Shown: positions 7,626 through 16,949 of the stretch, one piece after another
Layout of the letters: every line of letters begins with the position of its first letter
Numbering within the stretch: the stretch's first letter is position 1
The notes under the pieces: model-generated
The model's input: the letters and a program-made list of their open reading frames with translations, nothing else
The model's database searches: none
Told to the model about the DNA's origin: nothing
Program-made: the position numbers and the translations under genes
Source of the DNA: Hyphomicrobium sp. ghe19
Lineage (GTDB): Bacteria; Pseudomonadota; Alphaproteobacteria; Rhizobiales; Hyphomicrobiaceae
Direction of reading: 5' to 3'
Assembly (NCBI RefSeq): GCF_902712875.1
Contig: NZ_LR743509.1
Coordinates: 2,742,001-2,806,000 of the forward strand
Length of the DNA: 64,000 bases

Positions 7626-9113
7626 ATGACATCGCTCGCGCACTTCGAAGCGGTTGCTGGTTCGATTAAGCTTCCGGGAGAGGCCGTCATCGACGGCCGC
7701 CTCGCCGGCAGCGCGTCGGGCAGGACGTTCGACAACATCACTCCCCGGAACGGACGAATACTCAATCGCGTCGCGCAGTGCGATGCGGCCGATGTCGACG
7801 CCGCCGTCAAAAGCGCACGCCGGACATTCGAGAACGGGTCGTGGCGCAAGCTTCATTATCGCGAGAAGAAAAGGATACTTCTCAAGCTCGCTGATTTGAT
7901 GGAGCGCGATATCGAAACGCTCGCCGTTCTCGAAAGCCTCGATGTCGGCAAGCCGATCTCGAATGCGCTCGGCGGCGATGTTCCGAATGCGATCCGCTCC
8001 CTCCGTTATTACGCCGAGGCGCTCGACAAGATTTATGGCGAGGTCGGCCCCGAAGCGCCGGACCGGTTTTCGTTCGTTGTCCACGAACCGCTCGGCGTGA
8101 TCGGCGCCATCGTGCCGTGGAATTTTCCGCTCCACATGGCGATGTGGAAGGTTGCGCCTGCGCTCGCGATGGGAAACTCCGTCGTTCTGAAGCCCGCCGA
8201 GCAATCGCCTCTCACGGCGCTGAAGCTTGGTGAGCTGGCGCTCGAGGCCGGGCTGCCGGCTGGTGCTCTCAACGTCGTTCCGGGTTTCGGCACTGAAGCC
8301 GGGAAGGCTCTCGCGCTGCACAACGACGTCGACATGATCGCTTTCACCGGATCAGGCACGGTGGGCAGACTGCTGATGCAGTATTCCGGGCAGAGCAACT
8401 TGAAGCGGGTCAGCCTGGAGCTTGGCGGCAAGTCTCCGCACATCATTTTTGCGGATTGCCCGGATCTTGACCGCGCTGCCACGGAAGCCGCCTGGGGCGT
8501 CTTCTATAATTCAGGTCAGGTATGCACTGCCGGATCTCGCCTCCTCGCGCAGGATTCTGTAGCGGATGATTTCCTCGATCGGCTCATAAGGGTCGCCCGC
8601 AAAATCGTTGCCGGTGATCCCCTCGAGCCTTCGACCGCCACGGGCGCAATGGTGAGTGAAGCGCAGATGAAGACGGCACTACGCTACATTGAAACGGCGA
8701 AGCGCGAGGGTGGGTCCCTGGCGCTCGGCGGTAGTCGTACGCTGGCTGACACCGGCGGTTTCTATGTTGAGCCGACTGTGTTCGATCAGGTCAAGCCCGA
8801 GAACACGCTGGCACGCGAGGAAGTTTTCGGCCCCGTGCTCGCCGTCACCCGGTTCAAAGAGCCCGATGACGCCATTCGCATCGCCAACGATACGAACTAT
8901 GGCCTCGCCGCCGGGCTCTGGACGAAAGACATTTCGCTTGCCCACCGCGCCGCCCGCGAGATCCGCGCCGGCCTCGTCTGGATCAACGGCTGGGACGCCT
9001 GCGATATCACGCTGCCGTTCGGCGGGTTCAAGCAATCCGGCTTCGGCCGCGACCGCTCGCTTCACGCACTCCATAAGTATGCCGACCTGAAGTCGGTATC
9101 GATCACGTTCTGA
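7626..9113 (+). CDS. puuC: Aldehyde dehydrogenase, PuuC-like
   Basis: NAD(P)-dependent aldehyde dehydrogenase of 495 residues, same length as E. coli PuuC. In this operon it most likely oxidises gamma-glutamyl-gamma-aminobutyraldehyde to gamma-glutamyl-GABA; it may also accept 3-aminopropanal or acetaldehyde from the ethanolamine branch. Visible motifs: PWNFPLHMAMWKVAPAL, the cofactor-binding FTGSGTVGR, the LELGGKSPHI general-base Glu strand, the catalytic Cys in NSGQVCTAGSR, and EEVFGPVLAV. The ATG at 7626 is 11 bases after the puuA stop and matches family N-termini; an upstream in-frame start would overlap puuA without a clear ribosome site. Confidence 0.85.
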   Translation: MTSLAHFEAVAGSIKLPGEAVIDGRLAGSASGRTFDNITPRNGRILNRVAQCDAADVDAAVKSARRTFENGSWRKLHYREKKRILLKLADLMERDIETLAVLESLDVGKPISNALGGDVPNAIRSLRYYAEALDKIYGEVGPEAPDRFSFVVHEPLGVIGAIVPWNFPLHMAMWKVAPALAMGNSVVLKPAEQSPLTALKLGELALEAGLPAGALNVVPGFGTEAGKALALHNDVDMIAFTGSGTVGRLLMQYSGQSNLKRVSLELGGKSPHIIFADCPDLDRAATEAAWGVFYNSGQVCTAGSRLLAQDSVADDFLDRLIRVARKIVAGDPLEPSTATGAMVSEAQMKTALRYIETAKREGGSLALGGSRTLADTGGFYVEPTVFDQVKPENTLAREEVFGPVLAVTRFKEPDDAIRIANDTNYGLAAGLWTKDISLAHRAAREIRAGLVWINGWDACDITLPFGGFKQSGFGRDRSLHALHKYADLKSVSITF

Positions 9114-9130
9114 CGCCCCCGGAGGCAATA

Positions 9131-10585
9131 ATGAATATCAAGCCCTCGACCCCCTTCCCGACCGCCGCCCTGATCGACGGACAGTGGGTCACCTCGCCGA
9201 AGACGTTTGCGGTTCTCGATCCCGCGACGGGCGAGAAGATCGCCGATGTGCCGGATCTGACGCCTGAGGACACCAAGCGCGCCATCGATGCCGCTGCCAA
9301 GGCGTTCCCGGCGTGGACCGCAAAGCCCGCGAAGGATCGCGCGCAAATCCTGCGGCGCTGGTTCGATCTCATCGTCGCCGAAACGGAGTCGCTCGCGCAG
9401 CTGATGACGGCCGAGCAGGGCAAGCCCATCGCCGAGGCGCGCGGTGAAGTCGTCTATGGGGCGTCTTTCATCGAGTGGTTCGCTGAAGAAGGCAAACGCG
9501 CCTACGGCCACACGATCCCGACGACGGTTGCTTCGCGCCGCTATGTGACGATCAAGCAGCCGATCGGGGTTTGCGCGGCGATCACGCCGTGGAACTTCCC
9601 GATCGCGATGATCACGCGCAAGGTCGGCTGCGCGCTTGCCGCCGGCTGCACGATCGTCGTCAAGCCTTCGGAAGAGACGCCGCTTTCGGCCCTCGCCCTC
9701 GCGAAGCTCGCTGTCGATGCGGGCGTGCCTGCGGGCGTGTTCAACGTCATCACGACGCTCGATGGCCCAGGCTGCGGCAAGGTTCTGACCGCTGACGACC
9801 GCGTCCGGAAGCTGACGTTCACCGGATCGACCGAGGTTGGCCGCATCCTCTATCGCCAGTGCGCCGACACGATCAAAAAGCTGACGCTGGAGCTTGGCGG
9901 CAACGCACCGCTGATCGTCTTCGACGACGCCGACTTACAGCAGGCGGTCGCCGGGACGATGGCTTCGAAATTCCGCAATGCGGGCCAGACATGCGTCTGC
10001 GCCAACCGCATCCTCGTGCAGGCGGGGATCTTCGACAAGTTCGTCGCTAGTCTGAAGGAAGCCGCCGGAAAGCTCGTCGTCGCTCCGGGCCGCGATGCGA
10101 CGTCCACGATCGGTCCGCTGATCAATGCGGACGCAATCGAGAAGGTGAAATCTCTGCTTTCCGACGCCGTCTCGCACGGCGCGAAGATCGAGATGGGCGG
10201 CAAGCCCGACGCACATGGCGAGCTCTTCTTTTCGCCGACTATCGTGACCGGCATCACGGACAAAATGGCCATCGCGACCGAAGAAATCTTCGGGCCGGTC
10301 GCTTCGATCTTCCGCTTCGAGACGGAAGCCGACGCGATCCGCATCGCCAACGACACGCCGTTCGGTCTTGCTGCCTACCTCTTCAGCCAGAACCTATCGC
10401 GGGCATGGCGGGTCGCGGAGGCGCTGGAAGCCGGAATGGTCGGCGTCAACGAGGGCGTCTTCTCCAACGAGGTCGTGCCGTTCGGCGGCATCAAGCAGTC
10501 GGGTCTCGGCCGCGAGGGCGCGCAGGAAGGTCTCGACGAATATCTGGAGACGAAATTCATCTGCCTTGGCGGCATCAGCGCCTAG
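9131..10585 (+). CDS. gabD: Succinate-semialdehyde dehydrogenase (NADP-type)
   Basis: Oxidises succinate semialdehyde to succinate, completing GABA degradation. It is 484 residues, close to E. coli GabD (482). Seen: TPWNFPIAMITRKVGCALAAGC, the FTGSTEVGR cofactor loop, LELGGNAPLIVF, and the double-cysteine active site RNAGQTCVCANRI, typical of GabD and associated in homologues with redox control by a disulfide. EEIFGPVASIF and the C-terminal PFGGIKQSGLGREG also fit. A strong GGAGG lies 6 bases upstream of ATG 9131. It is followed by gabT after about 80 bp. Confidence 0.93.
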   Translation: MNIKPSTPFPTAALIDGQWVTSPKTFAVLDPATGEKIADVPDLTPEDTKRAIDAAAKAFPAWTAKPAKDRAQILRRWFDLIVAETESLAQLMTAEQGKPIAEARGEVVYGASFIEWFAEEGKRAYGHTIPTTVASRRYVTIKQPIGVCAAITPWNFPIAMITRKVGCALAAGCTIVVKPSEETPLSALALAKLAVDAGVPAGVFNVITTLDGPGCGKVLTADDRVRKLTFTGSTEVGRILYRQCADTIKKLTLELGGNAPLIVFDDADLQQAVAGTMASKFRNAGQTCVCANRILVQAGIFDKFVASLKEAAGKLVVAPGRDATSTIGPLINADAIEKVKSLLSDAVSHGAKIEMGGKPDAHGELFFSPTIVTGITDKMAIATEEIFGPVASIFRFETEADAIRIANDTPFGLAAYLFSQNLSRAWRVAEALEAGMVGVNEGVFSNEVVPFGGIKQSGLGREGAQEGLDEYLETKFICLGGISA

Positions 10586-10665
10586 CAGTCAAGTTTCGGC
10601 GGAGCAATTCGACTATTGCTCCGTTGAGCCATCATAGACAGCCAGCCCAACCTGAAGGACCGACA

Positions 10666-11961
10666 ATGGCTACCTCTGCCGAACTCCAGGCCCGTCGCGT
10701 CGCCGCCATTCCGCGCGGCGTCGGCAACGTCACGCAGATCTTCGCCAAGACGGCGAAGAATGCCGAGATCTGGAGCGAGGACGGCAAGCGCTACATCGAC
10801 TTCGGCGCGGGCATTGCGGTCGTCAACACCGGGCATCAGCACCCTCGCCTGGTGGCCGCGATCCAAGAGCAGCTGAAAGCCTTCAGTCACGTCTGCTTTC
10901 AAGTCACGCCTTACGAGAATTACGTCAGCCTCGCCGAGCGCCTGAATGCCATCGCGCCCGTTCCTGGGCCTGCGAAAACGATGCTCGTCTCGACGGGTGC
11001 CGAAGCGGTCGAAAACGCCGTCAAGGTTGCGCGCGCGTTCACGGGCCGCTCGGGTGTCATTTCGTTTGCGGGCGGTTTTCACGGCCGCACGCATATGGGC
11101 ATGGCGCTGACCGGCAAGGTCGTTCCCTACAAGAAAGGGTTCGGACCGTTTCCGTCTGACGTCTACAATGTCGAGTTCCCGAACCTCTATCATGGCGTCA
11201 GCGTCGAGCAGAGTCTCAAGAGCCTGAAGTCACTCTTCAAGCACACGGCCGATCCGTCGAGCATCGCCGCGATCATCATCGAGCCGGTGCAGGGCGAAGG
11301 CGGCTTCAATATCGTGCCGAAGGATTTCATGGTCGCGCTCAGGAAGCTTTGCGACGACAACGGCATCCTGCTGATCGCGGATGAGATCCAGACCGGCTTC
11401 GCGCGAACCGGCAAGCTCTTCGCGATGGAGCACTATGGCGTCAAAGCCGACGTCGTCACCATGGCGAAGGGGTTAGCCGGCGGCCTCCCACTCTCGGCCA
11501 TCGTCGGTCGCGCCGACGTGATGGATGCGTCGAACCCCGGCGGTCTTGGCGGCACGTACGCCGGCAACCCGATCGCGTGCGCTGCCGCTCACGCCGTGCT
11601 CGACGTCATCGAAGAAGAGAAGCTCTGCGATCGCGCCAACGCCATCGGCAAGATCATCATGGATCGCTGCGCGGCGCTTCAGCAGAATTCGAACCTCAAT
11701 TGCATCGGCGACGTACGCGGACTCGGCGCCATGTGCGCGGTGGAACTCGTCAAAGACAAGGCGAGCGGCGAACCCGCGCCCGAACTCACCGCCGCGCTGC
11801 TCAAAGCCGCAAACGAGCGCGGCCTGATTTTGCTATCGTGCGGCACCTACGGCAACGTCGTCCGCTTTCTCGTACCATTGACGGCAAGCGATGACCTGGT
11901 TCGCGAGGGCATGGACGTTTTCGAAGCGGCGCTGACCGACGCCGTTGCCCGCGCAGCTTGA
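10666..11961 (+). CDS. gabT: 4-aminobutyrate aminotransferase
   Basis: Class III PLP aminotransferase that converts GABA plus 2-oxoglutarate into succinate semialdehyde plus glutamate. It is 431 residues. The N-terminal RRVAAIPRGVGN is characteristic of GabT (RR-AAVPRGVG). Further motifs: STGAEAVENAVKVAR for PLP phosphate, FHGRTHMGMALTGK, EPVQGEGGFN, IADEIQTGFARTGK with the PLP Asp, and the lysine in MAKGLAGGLPLSA. ATG 10666 has AAGGA 7 bases upstream. The preceding gap of 80 bp from gabD has no evident terminator, so one transcript is likely. Confidence 0.93.
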   Translation: MATSAELQARRVAAIPRGVGNVTQIFAKTAKNAEIWSEDGKRYIDFGAGIAVVNTGHQHPRLVAAIQEQLKAFSHVCFQVTPYENYVSLAERLNAIAPVPGPAKTMLVSTGAEAVENAVKVARAFTGRSGVISFAGGFHGRTHMGMALTGKVVPYKKGFGPFPSDVYNVEFPNLYHGVSVEQSLKSLKSLFKHTADPSSIAAIIIEPVQGEGGFNIVPKDFMVALRKLCDDNGILLIADEIQTGFARTGKLFAMEHYGVKADVVTMAKGLAGGLPLSAIVGRADVMDASNPGGLGGTYAGNPIACAAAHAVLDVIEEEKLCDRANAIGKIIMDRCAALQQNSNLNCIGDVRGLGAMCAVELVKDKASGEPAPELTAALLKAANERGLILLSCGTYGNVVRFLVPLTASDDLVREGMDVFEAALTDAVARAA

Positions 11962-12070
11962 TAATTCGGCTGCTCGCTCCGGGGAGCCGGCCGGCGAGGC
12001 TGAAGAGATAGAATAATTGACCTCGGTGACGCTCTTCGGGGAGCCGGGCCGAAATAGAGGAAAGTGACCC

Positions 12071-13393
12071 ATGAACGTCCAAATCAAACCGAACGATCTT
12101 GAAGCGTTCTGGATGCCATTCACCGCGAACAAGCAGTTCAAGGCGAACCCGCGCTTGTTCGTCGGCGCCAAGGACATGCACTACATCACCAACGATGGAC
12201 GGCGTGTTCTTGACGGCACGTCGGGTCTCTGGTGCGTCAACGCCGGTCACTGCCGGCCGAAGATTGCCGAAGCCATCAAGACGCAAGTCGAGACGCTCGA
12301 CTTCGCCGGCACGTTCCAGATGGGGCACACGCGCGCTTTCGAAGCCGCGACCCGTCTCGTCGATCTCGCACCTGAAGGGTTCAACCACGTATTCTTCACC
12401 AACTCGGGTTCGGAGTCGGTCGAGAGCGCCCTCAAAATGGCCATTGCGTATCACCGCGCAAAGGGCAACGCCTCGAAGGTTCGCTTGATCGGCCGTGAAC
12501 GCGGCTATCATGGCGTCAACTTCGGCGGCATGGCGGTCGGCGGCATCGGTCCGAACCGCAAGATGTTCGGCGCGCTCGTCGCCGGCGTCGACCATATGCG
12601 CAACACGCACGATATCGCTCGGAACGCTTTCTCACGCGGCGAACCGGAACATGGCGCCGAGCTTGCCGACGACCTCGAACGTCTCGTCGCCTTGCACGAT
12701 GCTTCGACGATCGCCGCCGTCATCGTCGAACCCGTCGCCTGCTCGACGGGTGTTTTGATCCCGCCGAAGGGATATCTGAAGCGCCTTGAAGCCATCGCGC
12801 GCAAGCACGACATCCTCTTGATCGCGGATGAAGTCATCACCGCGTTCGGCCGCCTCGGCGTGCCGTTCGGCTCGGATTACTTCGGTATCTCGCCCGACAT
12901 CATCACGACGGCGAAGGGCGTTACCAACGGCACCGTCCCGATGGGCGCGGTCTTCGTCAAATCGCACATCCACGATGCGTTCATGAACGGCCCGGATTGG
13001 ATGATCGATTTCTTCCACGGCTATACCTATTCGGGCCATCCGGTCGCCTGCGCGGCCGCTATCGGAACGCTCGATACCTATGCCGATGAGGGCCTGCTGA
13101 CGCGCGCGGCCGAGCTTGCGCCCTATTGGGAAGAGCGCGTGCATGCTCTCAAGGGGCTTCCGCACATCATCGACATTCGCAATATCGGCCTGATCGGCGC
13201 GGTCGAATTCGCGCCGGATCCGGCTCAACCCGGCAAGCGCGCCTACGAGCGGTTCGTCAAGGCGTTCGAGTCAGGCCTTCTCGTCAGGCAGACGGGCGAC
13301 ATCATCGCTCTGTCGCCGCCGCTCGTCATTTCGAAGGCTGAGATCGACCAGCTGTTCGACATCTTCACGAAGGTGCTGAAGGCGGATTACTGA
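12071..13393 (+). CDS. bauA: Beta-alanine (omega-amino acid):pyruvate aminotransferase
   Basis: Class III PLP aminotransferase that moves the amino group of beta-alanine (or related omega-amino acids) to pyruvate, giving malonate semialdehyde and alanine. The 440-residue sequence closely follows the Pseudomonas omega-amino acid:pyruvate enzyme: FWMPFTANKQFK, DGTSGLWCVNAGH, the FFTNSGSESVESALKMA PLP-phosphate segment, GRERGYHGVNFGG, LLIADEVITAFGR and the lysine-bearing TTAKGVTNGTVPMGAVFV. GAGGAAAG lies upstream of ATG 12071. The next gene encodes an MmsA-type dehydrogenase suited to malonate semialdehyde, so the pair forms a beta-alanine degradation unit, which would serve spermidine or 1,3-diaminopropane breakdown. 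Confidence 0.9.
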   Translation: MNVQIKPNDLEAFWMPFTANKQFKANPRLFVGAKDMHYITNDGRRVLDGTSGLWCVNAGHCRPKIAEAIKTQVETLDFAGTFQMGHTRAFEAATRLVDLAPEGFNHVFFTNSGSESVESALKMAIAYHRAKGNASKVRLIGRERGYHGVNFGGMAVGGIGPNRKMFGALVAGVDHMRNTHDIARNAFSRGEPEHGAELADDLERLVALHDASTIAAVIVEPVACSTGVLIPPKGYLKRLEAIARKHDILLIADEVITAFGRLGVPFGSDYFGISPDIITTAKGVTNGTVPMGAVFVKSHIHDAFMNGPDWMIDFFHGYTYSGHPVACAAAIGTLDTYADEGLLTRAAELAPYWEERVHALKGLPHIIDIRNIGLIGAVEFAPDPAQPGKRAYERFVKAFESGLLVRQTGDIIALSPPLVISKAEIDQLFDIFTKVLKADY

Positions 13394-13444
13394 GCCAAGC
13401 AAAGTCGCGCGCATAGCAAACAAAAATCAGAAAACGAGCTTTCA

Positions 13445-14941
13445 ATGCAGATGATCGAGAATGCCATCAACGGCCGCCGCGCCGCTGTCCATGCTGCGCG
13501 AACGCAGCCCGTCTTCAACCCGGCGACGGGCGAGGAAGTTGCGCGGCTCCCTCTATCGAGCGCGGAAGATCTCAATGCGGCTGTGGCAGCGGCTAAGGCT
13601 GCCGCCGTTTCGTGGGGCACAATGCCGCCGATGAAGCGCGTCCGGCCGTTCTTCAAGTTCAAGGAGCTTCTGGAGAAGAACGCCGACGAGATTGCCCGCG
13701 CGATTTCGCGCGAGCATGGCAAGACGCATGCGGACGCGCTCGGCGAACTGGCGCGCGGGATCGACGTCGTCGATTTCGCCTGCGGAATTCCTCATCTCCT
13801 GAAAGGCGAGTTCAGCCGCAACGTCGGACCCGACATCGACAGCTGGTCGGACCGTCAGCCGCTCGGCGTTGTTGCGGGCATTACGCCCTTCAACTTCCCG
13901 GCCATGGTGCCGATGTGGATGTTTCCGGTCGCCATCGCGTGCGGCAACACTTTCATCTTGAAACCATCCGAGCGCGACCCCTCGGCGCCGATGCTGCTCT
14001 GGGAGCTGTTCCAGGAAGCGGGCCTGCCGGCCGGTGTTTTCAATATCGTGCACGGCGATAAGACGATCGTGGACGCCATCCTCGACCATCCGGATATTTC
14101 GGCTGTGTCGTTCGTCGGCTCGACGCCCGTCGCGCAATATATCTACGGCCGCGGCTCGGCCAACGGAAAGCGCGTTCAGGCTCTGGGCGGCGCGAAGAAC
14201 CACATGATCGTCATGCCGGACGCGGACATGGATCAAGCCGTCGACGCTCTCATGGGCGCGGGCTACGGCTCGGCCGGCGAGCGCTGCATGGCGATTTCGG
14301 TCGCGGTTCCGGTCGGCGAGAAGACGGCTGATCGCCTCGTCGAAGCTCTCGCACCGCGCGTCGCCAACCTGAAGGTCGGCCCCGCATCGGATGCGGCATC
14401 CGAAATGGGCCCAGTGGTAACGGCAGACGCGAAGCAGCGCATCACGTCGCTCATCGACAAGGGCGTCGCGGAAGGCGCGAAGCTCGTCGTGGACGGCCGC
14501 GGCCTGAAGCTCCAGGGCTATGAGAACGGCTACTTCCTCGGCGGCACGCTGTTCGACCGGGTCACGCGCGACATGACGATCTATCGCGAGGAGATCTTCG
14601 GGCCGGTTCTTTCAGTCGTTCGCGCCCAGACCTATGACGAAGCCGCCGACCTCATCAATACGAACGAATACGGGAACGGCACCGCGATCTTCACCCGGGA
14701 TGGCGATACCGCGCGCGCCTTCGCCGATCGCATCGAAGTCGGTATGGTTGGCATCAACGTGCCGCTGCCGGTTCCGGTCGCCTATCATTCGTTCGGCGGA
14801 TGGAAGAAGTCCGCGTTCGGAGATCATGCGATCTACGGTCCGGAAGGCGTGCACTTCTATACGCGCTTGAAGACGGTCACCTCGCGCTGGCCGGCCGGTA
14901 TCCGCAAGGGCGCGGAATTCAATTTCCCGAGCTTGAAGTAA
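13445..14941 (+). CDS. mmsA: Methylmalonate/malonate-semialdehyde dehydrogenase (CoA-acylating)
   Basis: CoA-dependent aldehyde dehydrogenase, 498 residues, converting malonate semialdehyde to acetyl-CoA or methylmalonate semialdehyde to propionyl-CoA with release of CO2. MmsA hallmarks: [49 protein letters not shown], the catalytic Cys in [11 protein letters not shown] (the E-R-C-M signature of this subfamily), and [17 protein letters not shown] near the end. Placement directly after the beta-alanine transaminase favours the malonate-semialdehyde role here, though valine catabolism is also possible. It is the last gene of the plus-strand run; a strong terminator follows within 10 bp of the stop. 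Confidence 0.92.
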   Translation: MQMIENAINGRRAAVHAARTQPVFNPATGEEVARLPLSSAEDLNAAVAAAKAAAVSWGTMPPMKRVRPFFKFKELLEKNADEIARAISREHGKTHADALGELARGIDVVDFACGIPHLLKGEFSRNVGPDIDSWSDRQPLGVVAGITPFNFPAMVPMWMFPVAIACGNTFILKPSERDPSAPMLLWELFQEAGLPAGVFNIVHGDKTIVDAILDHPDISAVSFVGSTPVAQYIYGRGSANGKRVQALGGAKNHMIVMPDADMDQAVDALMGAGYGSAGERCMAISVAVPVGEKTADRLVEALAPRVANLKVGPASDAASEMGPVVTADAKQRITSLIDKGVAEGAKLVVDGRGLKLQGYENGYFLGGTLFDRVTRDMTIYREEIFGPVLSVVRAQTYDEAADLINTNEYGNGTAIFTRDGDTARAFADRIEVGMVGINVPLPVPVAYHSFGGWKKSAFGDHAIYGPEGVHFYTRLKTVTSRWPAGIRKGAEFNFPSLK

Positions 14942-14947
14942 AACAAA

Positions 14948-14986
14948 TGCGGCGCCAGATCATTCGATCCGGCGCCGCACTTTTTT
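14948..14986. terminator. Rho-independent terminator, probably bidirectional
   Basis: A perfect 9-bp stem TGCGGCGCC/GGCGCCGCA with an internal partly paired loop, followed on the plus strand by C and six Ts. The minus-strand side also carries a T-rich tail (TTTGTTTTA), so it can stop both mmsA and the convergent small gene at 15039-15395. Confidence 0.88.
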
Positions 14987-15038
14987 AAAGACAACGGAAT
15001 GTTCCGCGGGCGAACGACTTTGGCTCGCCAAAGCTCAA

Positions 15039-15395
15039 TCAGCGAAGATAGGGGCAGACCCGCTCGACGCCGCGGCGATCGATGTACGTGCCGGTCCGAT
15101 AGCTGAACTCCGGGAAATCCCGCGCGCAGCGGTCCATATCCACGTGATCGGCACGATGCTCGGCGACTGCGGACGCGATCAACGCGCCGCCGACGATACC
15201 GCCGATGAGGGCTCCCGGACCCCAGCCCCAACCACCGCCGCCGCGCCAACCGACGTTCGTCACGCCGTTGTTGTGCGTCAAAGCCGGTACGCCAGCACCG
15301 AACGGGGCTGCGGCTGCTTGCTCGGTCGCCGCAAAAGTTGCCGTCATGGATACGGCAACGAGAGAGGATGCGATTAGTTTTTTCAGCTTGGTCAT
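15039..15395 (-). CDS. Small secreted BA14K-like protein
   Basis: A 118-residue protein with a Sec signal peptide (about residues 1-29, ending ATEQAAAA), a Gly/Trp-rich patch (GWRGGGGWGWGPG), a glycine-rich hydrophobic segment that may insert in or associate with membrane (ALIGGIVGGALIASAVA) and a C-terminal module CARDFPEFSYRTGTYIDRRG followed by VERVC. That C-terminal pattern (Cys, aromatic-rich SY-x-TGTY-x-x-RG, Cys) resembles the BA14K family found in Rhizobiales. BA14K proteins are described as small immunoreactive, possibly lectin-like proteins; no activity is claimed here. It is monocistronic and convergent with mmsA. Confidence 0.75.
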   Translation of the reverse strand: MTKLKKLIASSLVAVSMTATFAATEQAAAAPFGAGVPALTHNNGVTNVGWRGGGGWGWGPGALIGGIVGGALIASAVAEHRADHVDMDRCARDFPEFSYRTGTYIDRRGVERVCPYLR

Positions 15396-15591
15396 TGATC
15401 CGTTCCCACCGAAACGATGTGCCTTTCCCGCCTAACGCAGCCAGCGAATTGATCCGTCGCTAAACCGCGAAACGATCACAGGCATTGATGAATCGTTGAA
15501 AAAAAGATGGCGCGCGTTCGCGACATTTCGAAGGCACCGCGTGGCGCAATACGTCGCCGATAGAACGCTTCGGAGAACAAGTGCCGGAATA

Positions 15592-15626
15592 GAAAAACCG
15601 GCCGCTCCGGGGGGAGGAGCGACCGG
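15592..15626 (-). terminator. Rho-independent terminator of ald
   Basis: Read on the minus strand: CCGGTCGCTCC, a C-rich loop, GGAGCGGCCGG, then TTTTTCT. The stem is 11 bp with one mismatch. It lies about 50 bp past the ald stop. Confidence 0.85.
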
Positions 15627-15673
15627 CTTGATGGCCGCCGGTGAGGGATCCGGCGGCACGGGGGTTCTTTCAA

Positions 15674-16798
15674 TTACTCAGCAGCGAGACGAAAAGTACG
15701 ACTGGTTTCTACACTGTCGAAACCTAACGATGCCGCCACGGCCGCATGCGTTATGCGCCCATTCTTGACGTTCAACCCTGCTGCTAGATGGGGATCTCTA
15801 TCAAACGCCGCAAGGCCTTTTTCCGCAAGCTTCAAGACGAATGGCAGCGTTGCATTATTGAGGGCCTGCGCCGAGGTTACGGGAACGGCGCCCGGCATGT
15901 TGGCGACGCAGTAATGAATGATGCCGTCGACTTCGAAGGTCGGATGAGCATGGGTCGTCGGCTTCGATGTCTCGAAACATCCGCCCTGATCGATGGACAC
16001 GTCGACGAGGACGGCGCCCCTTTTCATGTCCTTCAGCATCGCGCGATTGACGAGCTTCGGCGCGCTCGCGCCTGCGATCAGCACCGCGCCGATCACGACA
16101 TCGGCTGCGAGCACTTCGTGCTCGATCGTCTCCATCGTCGAGGCCAGCGTCGTGGCGCGGCCATTGAAGACTTCGTCCAGCTGACGGAGACGGGGGAGCG
16201 AGCGGTCTATAATCGAAACCTCTGCACCGAGACCCACGGCCATGCGGGCCGCATGCGTGCCGACGACGCCGCCGCCGAGCACGACGACCTTGGCGGGCTT
16301 GACGCCCGGAACGCCGCCCAGCAGAACGCCACGCCCGCCTGTCGGGCGGCGCAGAGCAATCGCGGCTGCTTCAATCGAAAGACGGCCGGCGACTTCGCTC
16401 ATGGGGGCAAGAAGCGGCAGGCCGCCTGCCGGATCCGTGACCGTTTCGTAGGCGATGGCCGAGACGCCCGAATCCATCAGGCCAATCGCCTGGGGAGCGT
16501 CGGGAGCAAGGTGCAAATAGGTAAACAGGATTTGATCGGACTTAAGGCGCTTCCACTCGGCCTGCTGGGGCTCCTTAACCTTGACGATCAGCTGAGCCTC
16601 CGAGAAGACCTCTGCCGCCGTCTTGACGATGCGAGCGCCGGCCTTTTCGTAAACGGCGTCGTCGGCAAATATGCCGGCTCCGGCGCCGGACTGGACGATG
16701 ACCTCATGACCGCGGGCCGCCAGCTCGCGAACGGAGCCTGGCACCAGACCCACGCGAAATTCGTCAGTCTTGATTTCCGTAGGAACACCGATCCGCAT
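15674..16798 (-). CDS. ald: Alanine dehydrogenase
   Basis: NAD-dependent L-alanine dehydrogenase, oxidising alanine to pyruvate and ammonia (reversible). It is 374 residues, the usual length. Family marks: MRIGVPTEIK-DEFRVGL at the N-terminus, the substrate-binding KVKEPQ segment, TYLHLAPD, AYETV, the MSEVAGRLS-x-EAAA helix, and the nucleotide-binding VVVLGGGVVGTHAARMAVGLGAEVSIID Rossmann strand. The C-terminal VANMPGAVPVTSAQALNNATLPF is diagnostic. It is divergent from an Lrp-type regulator, the common arrangement for alanine catabolism. It can recycle the alanine made by the pyruvate-dependent transaminases upstream. Confidence 0.96.
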   Translation of the reverse strand: MRIGVPTEIKTDEFRVGLVPGSVRELAARGHEVIVQSGAGAGIFADDAVYEKAGARIVKTAAEVFSEAQLIVKVKEPQQAEWKRLKSDQILFTYLHLAPDAPQAIGLMDSGVSAIAYETVTDPAGGLPLLAPMSEVAGRLSIEAAAIALRRPTGGRGVLLGGVPGVKPAKVVVLGGGVVGTHAARMAVGLGAEVSIIDRSLPRLRQLDEVFNGRATTLASTMETIEHEVLAADVVIGAVLIAGASAPKLVNRAMLKDMKRGAVLVDVSIDQGGCFETSKPTTHAHPTFEVDGIIHYCVANMPGAVPVTSAQALNNATLPFVLKLAEKGLAAFDRDPHLAAGLNVKNGRITHAAVAASLGFDSVETSRTFRLAAE

Positions 16799-16855
16799 AT
16801 CCCCATCCCCTCAATTGGCGCCTCAATAGGCCGCCTGGTCTTCTGTGCGTAGGCT

Positions 16856-16872
16856 GGCACAAAATCCGTGCC
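16856..16872. promoter_or_regulatory. Inverted repeat in the ald/lrp divergent region
   Basis: GGCAC-AAAATCC-GTGCC, a 17-bp dyad with an A/T-rich core, the size and form seen in Lrp/AsnC operators. It lies about 60 bp from the ald start and about 80 bp from the lrp start. The functional assignment is inferred from position. Confidence 0.35.
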
Positions 16873-16949
16873 ATTACCCAGCAATTTCGCTTGCCGTTGG
16901 CCGATTTTTCGCAGCAAATCATCGTCGTTTGGATGAAGGACGCTGGAAA

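Noticed and set aside
11971..12060. Repeated CGGGGAGCCGG segments between gabT and bauA
   Set aside because: Two short similar GC-rich pieces; there is no stem plus T-tract for a terminator and no symmetry strong enough for an operator, so no feature is called.
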